Part shown: piece after piece, positions 1-7,959 of the stretch
Layout: every line of letters starts with the position of its first letter
How positions within the stretch are numbered: position 1 is the first letter of the stretch
Origin: an uncultured Rhodospirillales bacterium
Lineage (GTDB): Bacteria > Pseudomonadota > Alphaproteobacteria > Reyranellales > Reyranellaceae
DNA length: 54,947 nucleotides
Direction of reading: 5' to 3'
Assembly (NCBI GenBank): GCA_945957125.1
Contig: CAMFJT010000007.1
Coordinates: 1-54,947 of the forward strand
Translations under genes and position numbers: made by a program
Notes under the pieces: generated by a model
Told to the model about the DNA's origin: nothing
The model's input: only the letters and a program-made list of their open reading frames with translations
The model's database searches: none

Positions 1-942
1 CGCCAGCTCGACTTCCTGATCCCGCTGGTCTGGCAGTGCACCTTCATCGAGCCGGCCAAGGGCATCTTCGACCTCGTCGGCGAGCTGGAGGCCGGCGAGA
101 AGAGTCACAACCAGGGCATCGTCAGCGTCACGCATACGCCGGGCTTCCCGCCGGCCGACATCGCCCAGTGCGGGCCGGCGCTGGTGGTCTACGGTCACGA
201 CAAGGACGCCGTCGAGGCCGCGGCCGACAAGCTTGCCGCCGCGGTCAAGGCGCAGGAGAAGGCCTTCGCCGGCGAGCTGCTCGATCCCGACGCCGCGGCG
301 ATCCGCGCGATCGCTCTGTCGAAGGGTGCGAAGAAGCCGATCGTCCTCGCCGACGTGCAGGACAATCCCGGCGCCGGCGGCACCTCCGACACGGTCGGGC
401 TGCTCGCGGCGCTGATGCGTCACAAGGCGAAGGGCGCGGTGATCGGCATGATCGTCGACGAGGGCGCGGCCCGGGCCGCGGTCGAGACGGGCGAGGGCAA
501 CGTCCTGCGCCGGGGCATCGGCGCCGTGGTGGGCTATGCCGGCGAGACGCCGCTCGAGGCCGACTGGCGGGTGGTCAAGCTCGGGAGCGGCGTGTTCACC
601 GGCACCGGCCCGTTCTACGGCGGCGCGAAGTTCCAGATCGGGCCGATGGCGCTGCTCACCGACGAGGTGAGCGGCGTCTCCGCCGTGGTCGCCTGCAAGC
701 GCGTGCAGGCCGCCGATCAGGAGATGTTCCGCGCGGTCGGCGTGGAGCCGAGCGAGGTGCCGATCCTCGCGTTGAAGTCGACGGTCCATTTCCGTGCCGA
801 CTTCCAGCCGATCGCCGAGACGATCCTCGTCGTCCAGTCGCCCGGCGCGCACATCACCGATCCGGTCGACATGCCCTACGAGCACCTGCGCGAGGGCATC
901 CGGCTGAGGCCGATGGGACCGGTCCGGGGCGGGGGCGGCTGA
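1..942 (+). CDS. M81 family metallopeptidase (MlrC-like), 3' part
   Basis: The reading frame is open from base 1, so the gene starts outside the window; 313 residues are visible, about two thirds of the roughly 490 expected for the family. MlrC-type proteins are metal-dependent hydrolases, first known from opening of linearised microcystin, but most family members act on unknown small amides or peptides. The segment with the conserved D-N-P-G-x-G-G-T-S-D run (bases 360-392) marks the MlrC C-terminal domain, and a glycine-rich T-G-T-G-P-F-Y-G-G stretch follows at about 598-625. The N-terminal metal-binding domain is not visible. It is followed after 16 bases by the DUF4239 gene. Family call fairly certain; substrate unknown. 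Confidence 0.85.
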   Translation, partial: RQLDFLIPLVWQCTFIEPAKGIFDLVGELEAGEKSHNQGIVSVTHTPGFPPADIAQCGPALVVYGHDKDAVEAAADKLAAAVKAQEKAFAGELLDPDAAAIRAIALSKGAKKPIVLADVQDNPGAGGTSDTVGLLAALMRHKAKGAVIGMIVDEGAARAAVETGEGNVLRRGIGAVVGYAGETPLEADWRVVKLGSGVFTGTGPFYGGAKFQIGPMALLTDEVSGVSAVVACKRVQAADQEMFRAVGVEPSEVPILALKSTVHFRADFQPIAETILVVQSPGAHITDPVDMPYEHLREGIRLRPMGPVRGGGG

Positions 943-958
943 ACCGGGGTCGCTTCCG

Positions 959-1720
959 ATGTCTCCGGTGGCCGCGGCACTGCTTGCCTGCGTGCTCATG
1001 GTCGGCGGCGCGCTCGGAGGCGCGATGCTCCGCCGCTCGCTGCCCGAGCACCATCTCGATTCGCACGCGAAGGATGTCGTCCGGCTGGGCGCCGGTCTCA
1101 TGGCGACGATCTCCGCGCTTCTCCTCGGCCTGCTGATCAACTCGGCCAACGGCTCGTTCGCCTCGCAGCGCGTTCAGGTGAAGCGCTTGGCAGCGGACAT
1201 CATCCTGCTCGACGAGCTGCTGGCGCGTTACGGGCCGGAAGCGCGGGAAGCGCGCGTTCTGCTACGGTCGAGCGTGCCGCCTTTCGTGGAAGAAGTCTGG
1301 GGCAGCCGCGTTTCTTCCGCGCCCCACGAACATGTGCTCCGGGTCAATGTCCCCGCGGCGCGTCTGTTCCTGACCTTGCACGAGCTGTCGCCGCACAACG
1401 ACCTCCAGGCCTCGATACGAACCCAGTCGATCCAGACCATGATGGACATCGCCAAGGGCCGCGTGGTTCTGTTCGAGCAGGCCGACCTGTCCCTGCCGAT
1501 GCCGCTGCTGGCGATCCTGCTGTTCTGGCTGACGGCGATCTTCACGAGCTTCAGCCTGTTCTCGCCTTTGAACCCGATATCGATCGGTGCGCTGCTGATC
1601 CTCGCGATATCGGCATCCGGCGCGCTCTACCTGATCTTCGAGATGAGCCAGCCCTTCTCGGGCCTGATGCAGATTCCGCGGTCGACCATCACCGATGCGC
1701 TGGGGGCGCTCGGCCGATAG
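959..1720 (+). CDS. DUF4239 / bestrophin-like membrane protein
   Basis: 253 residues. Two hydrophobic helices lie near the N-terminus (residues about 4-22 and 42-62) and two near the C-terminus (about 178-200 and 206-225), separated by a soluble central region. The order helix-helix-soluble-helix-helix and the early L-G-L-L-I-N-S-A motif are typical of DUF4239 proteins, which are described as bestrophin-like; transport or signalling function is unproven. ATG chosen because it begins just before the first helix. It is convergent with the MFS gene, the two stop codons being two bases apart. Confidence is for the family, not a function. Confidence 0.75.
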   Translation: MSPVAAALLACVLMVGGALGGAMLRRSLPEHHLDSHAKDVVRLGAGLMATISALLLGLLINSANGSFASQRVQVKRLAADIILLDELLARYGPEAREARVLLRSSVPPFVEEVWGSRVSSAPHEHVLRVNVPAARLFLTLHELSPHNDLQASIRTQSIQTMMDIAKGRVVLFEQADLSLPMPLLAILLFWLTAIFTSFSLFSPLNPISIGALLILAISASGALYLIFEMSQPFSGLMQIPRSTITDALGALGR

Positions 1721-1722
1721 GA

Positions 1723-2931
1723 TCACGGCAGCACGGCACCCTCGGTGCGGAAGGCAGGGCGAAGAGCCCACACCAGCGGAACGGTGAGAAGGGCGAGCGC
1801 GCCGACGCCGATCATCGCCGGGACGAGGCCGATCGAGTCGCCCAGCACGCCGAACAGGAACGGGCTCGTCGCGCCGGCGACGGAACCGCCGGTGTAGAAC
1901 ACGGCGAACGCGTGGGTGCGCTTCTCGATCTTCACGAACTCCGGAACCGTGCCGTAAAGCACCGACGAGGTGCCGTTCAGCATCAGGCCGACGAGCGGCA
2001 GCAGCACGAGGGCCGCCGTGAGCGGCAGCGGCAGGAGGGCGAGGATGAGCACGGTCGTCGCCAGCTCGGTCGAGATCACGGAGGACACCACGCCGAAGCG
2101 GGCGCCCAGCCAGCCCATCACCAGCTTGCCCGCGGCGCCGCCGGCGAACAGCAGCGACAAAGCGAGGCCGATGGTCGGCAGGTCGGCACCCTTGGCCTGC
2201 AGCAGGAAAGGCAGGAAGATCAGGAAGCCGGAGCGCACGGCGCTGTCGGCGACGTGGATGCAGAACAGCAGCCAGAATGCCCAGGGCCTGTCCTCGCCCG
2301 CGATGCCCTTTCCGCCCTTTGCCGCCTTCGTCCCCATCTCGGCGGACTGAAGGCCCAGCAGGATCGCGCCCGCGCCGACGATCGCGATCGCGGCGCTCGC
2401 CAGCAGGGCGTTGCGCCAGCCAAGCGACGCGGCGACGAGCGCGAACGCTGCAGGCAACGCCACCTTGCCCACATCGCCGGTGAAATTGTAAGTGCCGAGG
2501 GCGGTGCGCGAGCGCTGGCCGGGATAGGCGCCGGCGACCAGCGTCGAGGCGATCGGATGCTGCGTGCTGCCGCCCAGCCCCGCGAGGAGCAGGCCCGCGA
2601 TCACGCCGTAGAGAGTGCCGGTCAGCCCGGCGAGGCCATAGCCGATGCCGACGAGCGCCGTTCCGAAGACCAGCACGGTCACGCCGCCGAATTTTCCGGC
2701 CAGCCAGCCCGAGGGGATCTGTCCGCTCGCCATCGCGCCGGAATAGACCGCCTTGAGTGCGCCGATCGCCGCGTAGCTCAGGCCGAACTGCGCCTGCAGC
2801 AGCGGATAGAGCACGTTCAGGAGATCGGTGAAGCCATCGTGCAGCGCATGCGCCGATCCGCAGGCTGCCAAGGTCCGGCGGGCGGAGCCGTCATCCTTGG
2901 CGGACACGTTCATCTGGCTGTCACTTGACAT
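1723..2931 (-). CDS. MFS transporter, fosmidomycin-resistance (Fsr)-like
   Basis: 402 residues from the ATG at 2931; upstream in-frame codons reach into the promoter and were rejected. A 12-helix major facilitator pattern is visible. The first helix has H-x-x-H-D-G followed by N-V-L-Y-P-L-L-Q, as in Fsr-type exporters, so export of a small drug-like or metabolite compound is likely. The protein is divergently transcribed from a LysR regulator 80 bases away, the usual arrangement for a regulator and its target. Substrate cannot be read from the sequence. Confidence 0.85.
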   Translation of the reverse strand: MSSDSQMNVSAKDDGSARRTLAACGSAHALHDGFTDLLNVLYPLLQAQFGLSYAAIGALKAVYSGAMASGQIPSGWLAGKFGGVTVLVFGTALVGIGYGLAGLTGTLYGVIAGLLLAGLGGSTQHPIASTLVAGAYPGQRSRTALGTYNFTGDVGKVALPAAFALVAASLGWRNALLASAAIAIVGAGAILLGLQSAEMGTKAAKGGKGIAGEDRPWAFWLLFCIHVADSAVRSGFLIFLPFLLQAKGADLPTIGLALSLLFAGGAAGKLVMGWLGARFGVVSSVISTELATTVLILALLPLPLTAALVLLPLVGLMLNGTSSVLYGTVPEFVKIEKRTHAFAVFYTGGSVAGATSPFLFGVLGDSIGLVPAMIGVGALALLTVPLVWALRPAFRTEGAVLP

Positions 2932-2972
2932 GCCGCACCCTAGACGCGTGAGTTTTCGCGGAATAGCCTCAC

Positions 2973-2994
2973 TCTGATCACTATACCGGTCAGA
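2973..2994. promoter_or_regulatory. Inverted repeat in MFS-LysR divergent promoter
   Basis: TCTGA and TCAGA form a 22-base dyad (2973-2977 and 2990-2994) between the divergent MFS and LysR genes. LysR regulators commonly bind a short dyad with a T-N11-A core next to the shared promoter. The arms are only five bases, so this is a candidate. Confidence 0.35.
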
Positions 2995-3011
2995 TTTTCT
3001 CACGCCTGACG

Positions 3012-3926
3012 ATGCGACGCCTCCCGCCGCTCAATGCGCTTCGCGTTTTCGAGGTCGCGGCTCGAACCAACAGCTATGCCGAGGCGGCGGCCGAGCTTGG
3101 CCTCACCCACGGCGCGGTGAGCCGGCAGATCGCCATCCTGGAAGGCTGGCTCGGCCAGCGGCTGTTCACGCGCTCGGGACGGCGGATGGCGGCGACGCCG
3201 ATGGCGCGCGTCTTCGCCGCCGAGGTCAGCCTGTCGTTCGACCGGCTGACGATGGCGGCGGAGGCCTGCGGCCAGCCCGGCACGCGGCGCATCCTGCGGG
3301 TCAGCGCGCCGACGACCTTCGCCAGCCGCTGGCTAATCCCGCGGCTGGAGCGCTTCCACGACGCACATCCCTTGGTCGAAGTCTCGGTCACGACGGTAAC
3401 CACGGGACACGAGGAGCTTCGCGGCGGCTTCGACGTGGCGGTGCGGCGCGGCGCGGCCAGGGCCGATGCCTGGCCGCAGCACCGCGCGACGCACGTCTTC
3501 GACGACATCGACATGCTCGTCATGAGCCCGGCGCTGTTCGGCCGGCGGCCGATCCACCGGCCGGCGGATATCGCCGGTCATGTCCTGTTGTCGTCGGAAA
3601 CCCGGCCGGGCGACTGGGGGGATTGGTTGGAAAGTGCGGGATTGGCCCACATGGGCGGACAGAAAAGACGCGTCTTCGATCACTTCCACATCACGTTGCA
3701 GGCGATCGTCGACGGGCTGGGCATCGGTATCGGCCCGATGCCCTTGCTCGACGCCGACCTTAAGGCCGGCCGCCTGATCGCCCCGTTGCCCGGGATCCGG
3801 GTGCCGCGCAGCGGCTACGTCGCGCTGGTGCCGTTCGATGCCGACAAGTCCGCGCCGCTGACCGGCTTCGTCGACTGGCTCGTCGGCGAGGGGCGGACGG
3901 CGCCGCAGCCGCACCCGGATTCGTGA
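3012..3926 (+). CDS. LysR-family regulator, GcvA type
   Basis: 304 residues. The N-terminus opens with R-R-L-P-P-L-N-A-L-R-V-F-E, the hallmark of the GcvA branch, followed by a winged helix-turn-helix at about residues 20-65 (A-V-S-R-Q-I recognition helix). The rest is a type 2 periplasmic-binding-like effector domain. It probably controls the divergent MFS exporter. The last 112 bases are also open on the opposite strand as the tail of the last gene of the nar operon, so the two genes converge with overlap. Confidence 0.9.
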   Translation: MRRLPPLNALRVFEVAARTNSYAEAAAELGLTHGAVSRQIAILEGWLGQRLFTRSGRRMAATPMARVFAAEVSLSFDRLTMAAEACGQPGTRRILRVSAPTTFASRWLIPRLERFHDAHPLVEVSVTTVTTGHEELRGGFDVAVRRGAARADAWPQHRATHVFDDIDMLVMSPALFGRRPIHRPADIAGHVLLSSETRPGDWGDWLESAGLAHMGGQKRRVFDHFHITLQAIVDGLGIGIGPMPLLDADLKAGRLIAPLPGIRVPRSGYVALVPFDADKSAPLTGFVDWLVGEGRTAPQPHPDS

Positions 3927-4210
3927 TCCTCCGAGTCCCGTGCCAGCGACCAGGCAAGCATGTGGCGCAAGCAGGCAACGCCGGGATCGGGAGAACGCTC
4001 GAGCGCTGTCATCAGGGCGAGCCAGTCCTCGTTCGAGGCAAGGGCTGCGAAGCGCCGCGTGGCGCCGGCGGCATAGGCCGGCAGGCTCTCGCCGAACCGC
4101 TCGCGGACGCGCTCGATCTCGGCGAGCAACGGCAGATCGTCCAGGCCGACCAGGGTTTCGGCGGCGAAGGCCTCGTCGCCCAGCCGCTGCAGGAGGTGAC
4201 CGAGCAGCAT
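3815..4210 (-). CDS. Uncharacterised nar-operon protein with Cys-Gly-Cys tail
   Basis: 131 residues; I do not recognise a named family. The start lies 9 bases after the stop of the parvulin gene, with a GGAGACG ribosome site in the gap, so it appears to be the last cistron of the nar operon. Residues 1-92 look like a compact helical protein (Leu, Ala and Glu rich). Residues 99-103 are G-C-G-C-G, a possible metal or cluster-binding motif. Residues 95-131 are encoded antisense to the 3' end of the LysR gene and are low-complexity Ser/Thr/Ala, so the functional protein may effectively end at the cysteine motif, with a lost stop. Small Cys-tailed proteins in this position occur in other nar operons as I recall, but this was not checked. 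Confidence 0.6.
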   Translation of the reverse strand: MLLGHLLQRLGDEAFAAETLVGLDDLPLLAEIERVRERFGESLPAYAAGATRRFAALASNEDWLALMTALERSPDPGVACLRHMLAWSLARDSEDHESGCGCGAVRPSPTSQSTKPVSGADLSASNGTSAT

Positions 4211-4219
4211 CGGCGTCTC

Positions 4220-5014
4220 CTACTGCACCAGCGCGCCGCTGGCCGCGAGATCGACGCCGGTCACGGCGGCGCGGCCGGCGAGGATCGAGACGTACTGCTT
4301 CAGGGCGCGGCGATGGACGGTCTCGTCGAGGTACTGCGCGATGCGCTGCCGAACCATCTCGAAAGGTAGCTCGCGGCCGTCGATGCGGCGATCGACGCGC
4401 ACGACGTGGAGGCCGTAGCGGGTCTCGACGGGCTCGCCATGCACGACGCCGGGCTTCATCCCGGCGAGCGCGCGGTCGAATTCCTCGACCGTCTGGCCGG
4501 GACCGATCTGGCCGAGATTGCCGCCTTGCTTCGCCGAAGGGCAGGCCGAATGTCGCGCCGCCGCCTCCGCGAACAGGTCCGGCGCACCGCCGAGCTCGGC
4601 GATCAGGCGCTCGGCGAGCGCGCGGGCGTGCGGACCTTTCGGCAAGAGGATGTGCGCCACCTCGTATAGATCGGGCGAACGGAAGCGATGGCGGTTGCGC
4701 TCGTAGTAGCGATTGCACTCGGCATCGGTGGCGCGCGGCAAGGTGACCTCGTGGTCGAGCAGGGCGCGCAGGCGCGCCTCGGGGGCCGTCTCGCGGCGGC
4801 CTTCGCCGTCGTCGAGCGGTTCGGCGACGATGCCGAGGCGGTCGGCTTCCTGGCTGAGCAGCTCGCGGATCGCAAGCGCGCGGGCGGCGAGCGCCCAGGC
4901 CTGGTCGGGATCTTCGGATCGATGGTGCTGCGTCTCGCGCGCGATGTCGGCGCTCGCGATCGCCACGCCGTTGACGCTGACCGGCAGCGGGCGGGCGGAA
5001 CGGGCTCGGTTCAT
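4220..5014 (-). CDS. NifM-like parvulin peptidyl-prolyl isomerase of the nar operon
   Basis: 264 residues. A helical N-terminal region (about 1-110) precedes a parvulin rotamase domain (about 115-215) with the conserved V-A-H-I-L, C-P-S-A-K-Q-G-G-N-L-G and Y-G-L-H-V-V-R-V motifs. No signal peptide is present, so it should act in the cytoplasm, where NarGH is assembled. The start lies four bases past the narI stop, which implies translational coupling. NifM helps mature nitrogenase iron protein; by analogy this protein may assist folding of NarG, NarH or NarI. The operon position and domain are seen; the client is inferred. Confidence 0.88.
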   Translation of the reverse strand: MNRARSARPLPVSVNGVAIASADIARETQHHRSEDPDQAWALAARALAIRELLSQEADRLGIVAEPLDDGEGRRETAPEARLRALLDHEVTLPRATDAECNRYYERNRHRFRSPDLYEVAHILLPKGPHARALAERLIAELGGAPDLFAEAAARHSACPSAKQGGNLGQIGPGQTVEEFDRALAGMKPGVVHGEPVETRYGLHVVRVDRRIDGRELPFEMVRQRIAQYLDETVHRRALKQYVSILAGRAAVTGVDLAASGALVQ

Positions 5015-5018
5015 GGCA

Positions 5019-5729
5019 TCACTCCGCGGGCTGTCGGGTGCCGAGCGGGCGGCGCGTGCGCACCACCTGGTAGCCGCGGCGCCCGAGATACCAGATCGGT
5101 GCCGACCAGATGTGCACCAGCCGGCTGAACGGGAAGACGAGGAAGATGGTCATCCCGAGCACGAGATGGGCGAGGTAAGGCCAGGCAAGCTCCTCCAGCG
5201 TGGCGACGTCGACCGGATGAAGGGTGACGATGCCCTGCGCCCAATGCGACAGGATCAGCATGACCGAGCCGTCGGAATGACCGATCGAGAAGGGCAGGGT
5301 GACCAGCCCGAGCGTGAGCTGCAGCCACAGCAGCAGCAGGATGGCGATATCCATCGCCGAGCTGGTGCGGCGGATGCGGACATCGAGCAGCCGGCGATGC
5401 AGCAGCATCGTCAGGCCGACGAAGCACAGCGCGCCCGCGATCCCGCCGGCGGCGACGGCGATCGCCTGCTTCTGCTCCACGCTGATCACCAGCGTGTAGA
5501 GCCAGGTCGGCGTCAGCAGACCCACGGTATGTCCCATCAGCAGGAACAGGATTCCGACATGGAACAGGTTGGAGCCCCAGGTGAGCTGGCGCTTGCGCAG
5601 GATCTGGCTGGAGCTTGCCCGCCACGTGTAGGGATCGCGGTCGAAGCGGACCAGGCTGCCCAGCAGGAACACCGTGAAGCAGACATAGGGGTACCAGACG
5701 AAGGCGAGATGGAAGAGATAGGGCTTCAT
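5019..5729 (-). CDS. narI: Respiratory nitrate reductase gamma subunit (cytochrome b)
   Basis: 236 residues, close to the usual 225-240. Five hydrophobic helices are visible. NarI anchors NarGH to the inner membrane, oxidises quinol on the periplasmic side and passes electrons through two b hemes to NarH. Histidines at 57, 67, 188 and 206 align in spacing with the four heme ligands known from E. coli NarI (56, 66, 187, 205). The ATG at 5729 overlaps the narJ stop as ATGA, so the two are translationally coupled. Confidence 0.97.
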   Translation of the reverse strand: MKPYLFHLAFVWYPYVCFTVFLLGSLVRFDRDPYTWRASSSQILRKRQLTWGSNLFHVGILFLLMGHTVGLLTPTWLYTLVISVEQKQAIAVAAGGIAGALCFVGLTMLLHRRLLDVRIRRTSSAMDIAILLLLWLQLTLGLVTLPFSIGHSDGSVMLILSHWAQGIVTLHPVDVATLEELAWPYLAHLVLGMTIFLVFPFSRLVHIWSAPIWYLGRRGYQVVRTRRPLGTRQPAE

Positions 5730-6424
5730 GGCCGCGCTCCCGCATAGCCCGGCGTCGCCACGCGCAGGCGCTCGGCCATGCGGTCGACCGGGCAGCTGTC
5801 CCGGGCCGCGCCGGGACCGAAGGTCACCTCCTGCTCGACCCAGGCCGCGTCGAGCGCCGCGAGGTCGTCCGGCTCGGGATCGGGCTCGGCGCGCAACGCT
5901 TCGAGCGCCCGCGCATCGAGCCTGGCCTTCGAGATCGACAGCAGGGCCGCCATCACGGCCTGGTAGGGCGACTGCCGCTTGGCCAGCCGCTCGCGCAGCG
6001 CGGCGATCACGTTGGCCGGCTGCCCGGCCAGATCGACCGCTTCCCGGGGCGCGCGCGTGGAGGCGAACTCCAGGAACAGCGGCAGGAAGTCCGGCAGCTC
6101 GCTGGCGGTCGGCGTATAGCCGGCCTCCTCGTAGAGCTTCAGCAGGTCGACCATGGCCTGGCCGCGGTCGCGGCTCTCGCCGTGGACGTGCTCGAACAGG
6201 TGCAGCGACAGCGAGCGGGTGCGATCGAACAGCAGGCCGTAGCTTTCCTGCCGGTCGTAGAGATCGCCCGTTGCCAGATCGTCGATCAGCCGGTGGAGCG
6301 CCGCGCGTTCGGCGGCGGGCACCACGGCCTCGCGGTCGATGACGCCGCGGATCTCGTCGAGGGCATCGACCAGCTCGCGGGTGGGATAGAGTAGCAGGGC
6401 CGCGAGCGCACGCAGCGTCTTCAT
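5726..6424 (-). CDS. narJ: Nitrate reductase molybdenum cofactor assembly chaperone
   Basis: 232 residues from the ATG at 6424; a GTG one codon upstream is also possible. The start overlaps the narH stop by one base (TGATG). NarJ-type features are the N-terminal L-x-A-L-L-x-Y-P run, the E-H-V-H-G-E-S-R-D-R-G-Q-A-M-V-D-L motif (about residues 78-94) and the Y-E-x-A-G-Y-x-x-x-x-x-E-L-P-D-F-L-P motif that follows. NarJ binds the NarG N-terminus and holds the apo-enzyme until the molybdenum cofactor is inserted; it is not part of the mature enzyme. Confidence 0.96.
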   Translation of the reverse strand: MKTLRALAALLLYPTRELVDALDEIRGVIDREAVVPAAERAALHRLIDDLATGDLYDRQESYGLLFDRTRSLSLHLFEHVHGESRDRGQAMVDLLKLYEEAGYTPTASELPDFLPLFLEFASTRAPREAVDLAGQPANVIAALRERLAKRQSPYQAVMAALLSISKARLDARALEALRAEPDPEPDDLAALDAAWVEQEVTFGPGAARDSCPVDRMAERLRVATPGYAGARP

Positions 6425-7959
6425 CACGCGATCTCCATCGGATTGCGGGCCTTGGCCGGCGATCCCAGCTTGCCGCCGGAGAAGAGGTTGCCGGCCTCGT
6501 CGCCCGGCGTGCAGCCGTTGCCGAAGCTGAAGCCGCAGGCGCCACGCAGGCGATAGGCGTCCTCGCCGGTCTCGCGATGCGCCGTCGGGATCACGAAGCG
6601 ATCCTCGTAATTGGCGATCGCCATCACGTGGTACATCTCCTCGATCTGCGCCGGGGAGAGGCCGACGGCGGAAGCGACGTTGCCGTCGATGACGCCGTCG
6701 ACCGTCTTGGCGCGCATGTAGGCGCGCATCGCCAGCATGCGCTCCAGCCCCTTCGCCACCGGCTCCTCGTCGCCCGCGGTCAGCAGGTTGGCGAGGTAGC
6801 GCAGCGGGATGCGCAGCGAGCGGACGTCCGGCATGGCGCCGTCAAAGCCCATCTTGCCGGCCTCGGCCGCCGACTGGATCGGCGACAAAGGCGGGACGTA
6901 CCAGACCATCGGCAAGGTTCGGTATTCGGGATGCAGCGGGAAGGCGACCTTCCACTCCATCGCCATCTTCCACACCGGCGACCTGCGCGCCGCCTCGAGC
7001 CAGGCATCGGGCACGCCGTCGCGGCGGGCCTGGGCGATCACGTGCTCGTCGTTGGGATCCAGGAACACGCCCATCTGCGCGTCATAGAGCTGCTTTTCGT
7101 CGGGAACGGAGGCGGCCTGCTCGATCCGGTCGGCGTCGTACAGCATGACGCCGAGATAGCGTATGCGGCCGACGCAGGTCTCCGAGCACACGGTCGGCTG
7201 GCCGGCCTCGATGCGCGGGTAGCAGAAGATGCACTTCTCCGATTTGCCCGACGACCAGTTGAAGTAGATCTTCTTGTACGGGCAGCCCGATACGCACATG
7301 CGCCAGCCGCGGCACTTGTCCTGGTCGATCAGGACGATCCCGTCCTCCTCGCGCTTGTAGATCGCGCCCGAGGGACAGGCCGCGACGCAGGCGGGATTGA
7401 GACAGTGCTCGCACAGCCGCGGCAGGTACATCATGAAGGTGTTCTCGAACTGGCCGTAGATCTCCTTCTGGACGCCCTCGAAATTGGCGTCGACGGAGCG
7501 CTTGGCGAACTCCCCGCCGAGGATCTCCTCCCAGTTCGGACCCCACTCGATCTTCTCCAGGCGCTGGCCGCTGATCAGCGAACGCGGCCGCGCGGTCGGG
7601 AAGGCCTCGAGCTCGGGCGCCTTCTGCAGATGCTCGTAATCGAACGTGAAGGGCTCGTAGTAGTCGTCGATCTCCGGCAGGTCGGGATTGGCGAAGATGT
7701 TGGCGAGCACGCGCCATTTCGACCCGATGCGGGGCTGGATGCGGCCGTTCCTCTTGCGCACCCAGCCGCCTTTCCACTTCTTCTGGTTCTCCCACTCCTT
7801 AGGGTAGCCGATGCCGGGCTTGGTCTCGACGTTGTTGAACCAGGCGTATTCCATGCCTTCGCGGTTGGTCCAGACGTTCTTGCAGGTGACCGAGCAGGTG
7901 TGGCAGCCGATGCACTTGTCGAGGTTCAGGACCATCGCGATCTGCGCGCGAATCTTCAT
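6424..7959 (-). CDS. narH: Respiratory nitrate reductase beta subunit (iron-sulfur)
   Basis: 511 residues, normal for NarH. The subunit relays electrons from NarI hemes to NarG through four iron-sulfur clusters. The first cysteine group is at residues 16, 19, 22 and 26. Further groups are C-E-H-C-x-N-P-A-C, C-R-G-W-R-M-C and C-I-F-C. The tryptophan in C-R-G-W-R-M-C replaces a cysteine ligand, which in E. coli NarH makes that centre a 3Fe-4S cluster. The start overlaps the narG stop as ATGA. Confidence 0.98.
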   Translation of the reverse strand: MKIRAQIAMVLNLDKCIGCHTCSVTCKNVWTNREGMEYAWFNNVETKPGIGYPKEWENQKKWKGGWVRKRNGRIQPRIGSKWRVLANIFANPDLPEIDDYYEPFTFDYEHLQKAPELEAFPTARPRSLISGQRLEKIEWGPNWEEILGGEFAKRSVDANFEGVQKEIYGQFENTFMMYLPRLCEHCLNPACVAACPSGAIYKREEDGIVLIDQDKCRGWRMCVSGCPYKKIYFNWSSGKSEKCIFCYPRIEAGQPTVCSETCVGRIRYLGVMLYDADRIEQAASVPDEKQLYDAQMGVFLDPNDEHVIAQARRDGVPDAWLEAARRSPVWKMAMEWKVAFPLHPEYRTLPMVWYVPPLSPIQSAAEAGKMGFDGAMPDVRSLRIPLRYLANLLTAGDEEPVAKGLERMLAMRAYMRAKTVDGVIDGNVASAVGLSPAQIEEMYHVMAIANYEDRFVIPTAHRETGEDAYRLRGACGFSFGNGCTPGDEAGNLFSGGKLGSPAKARNPMEIA

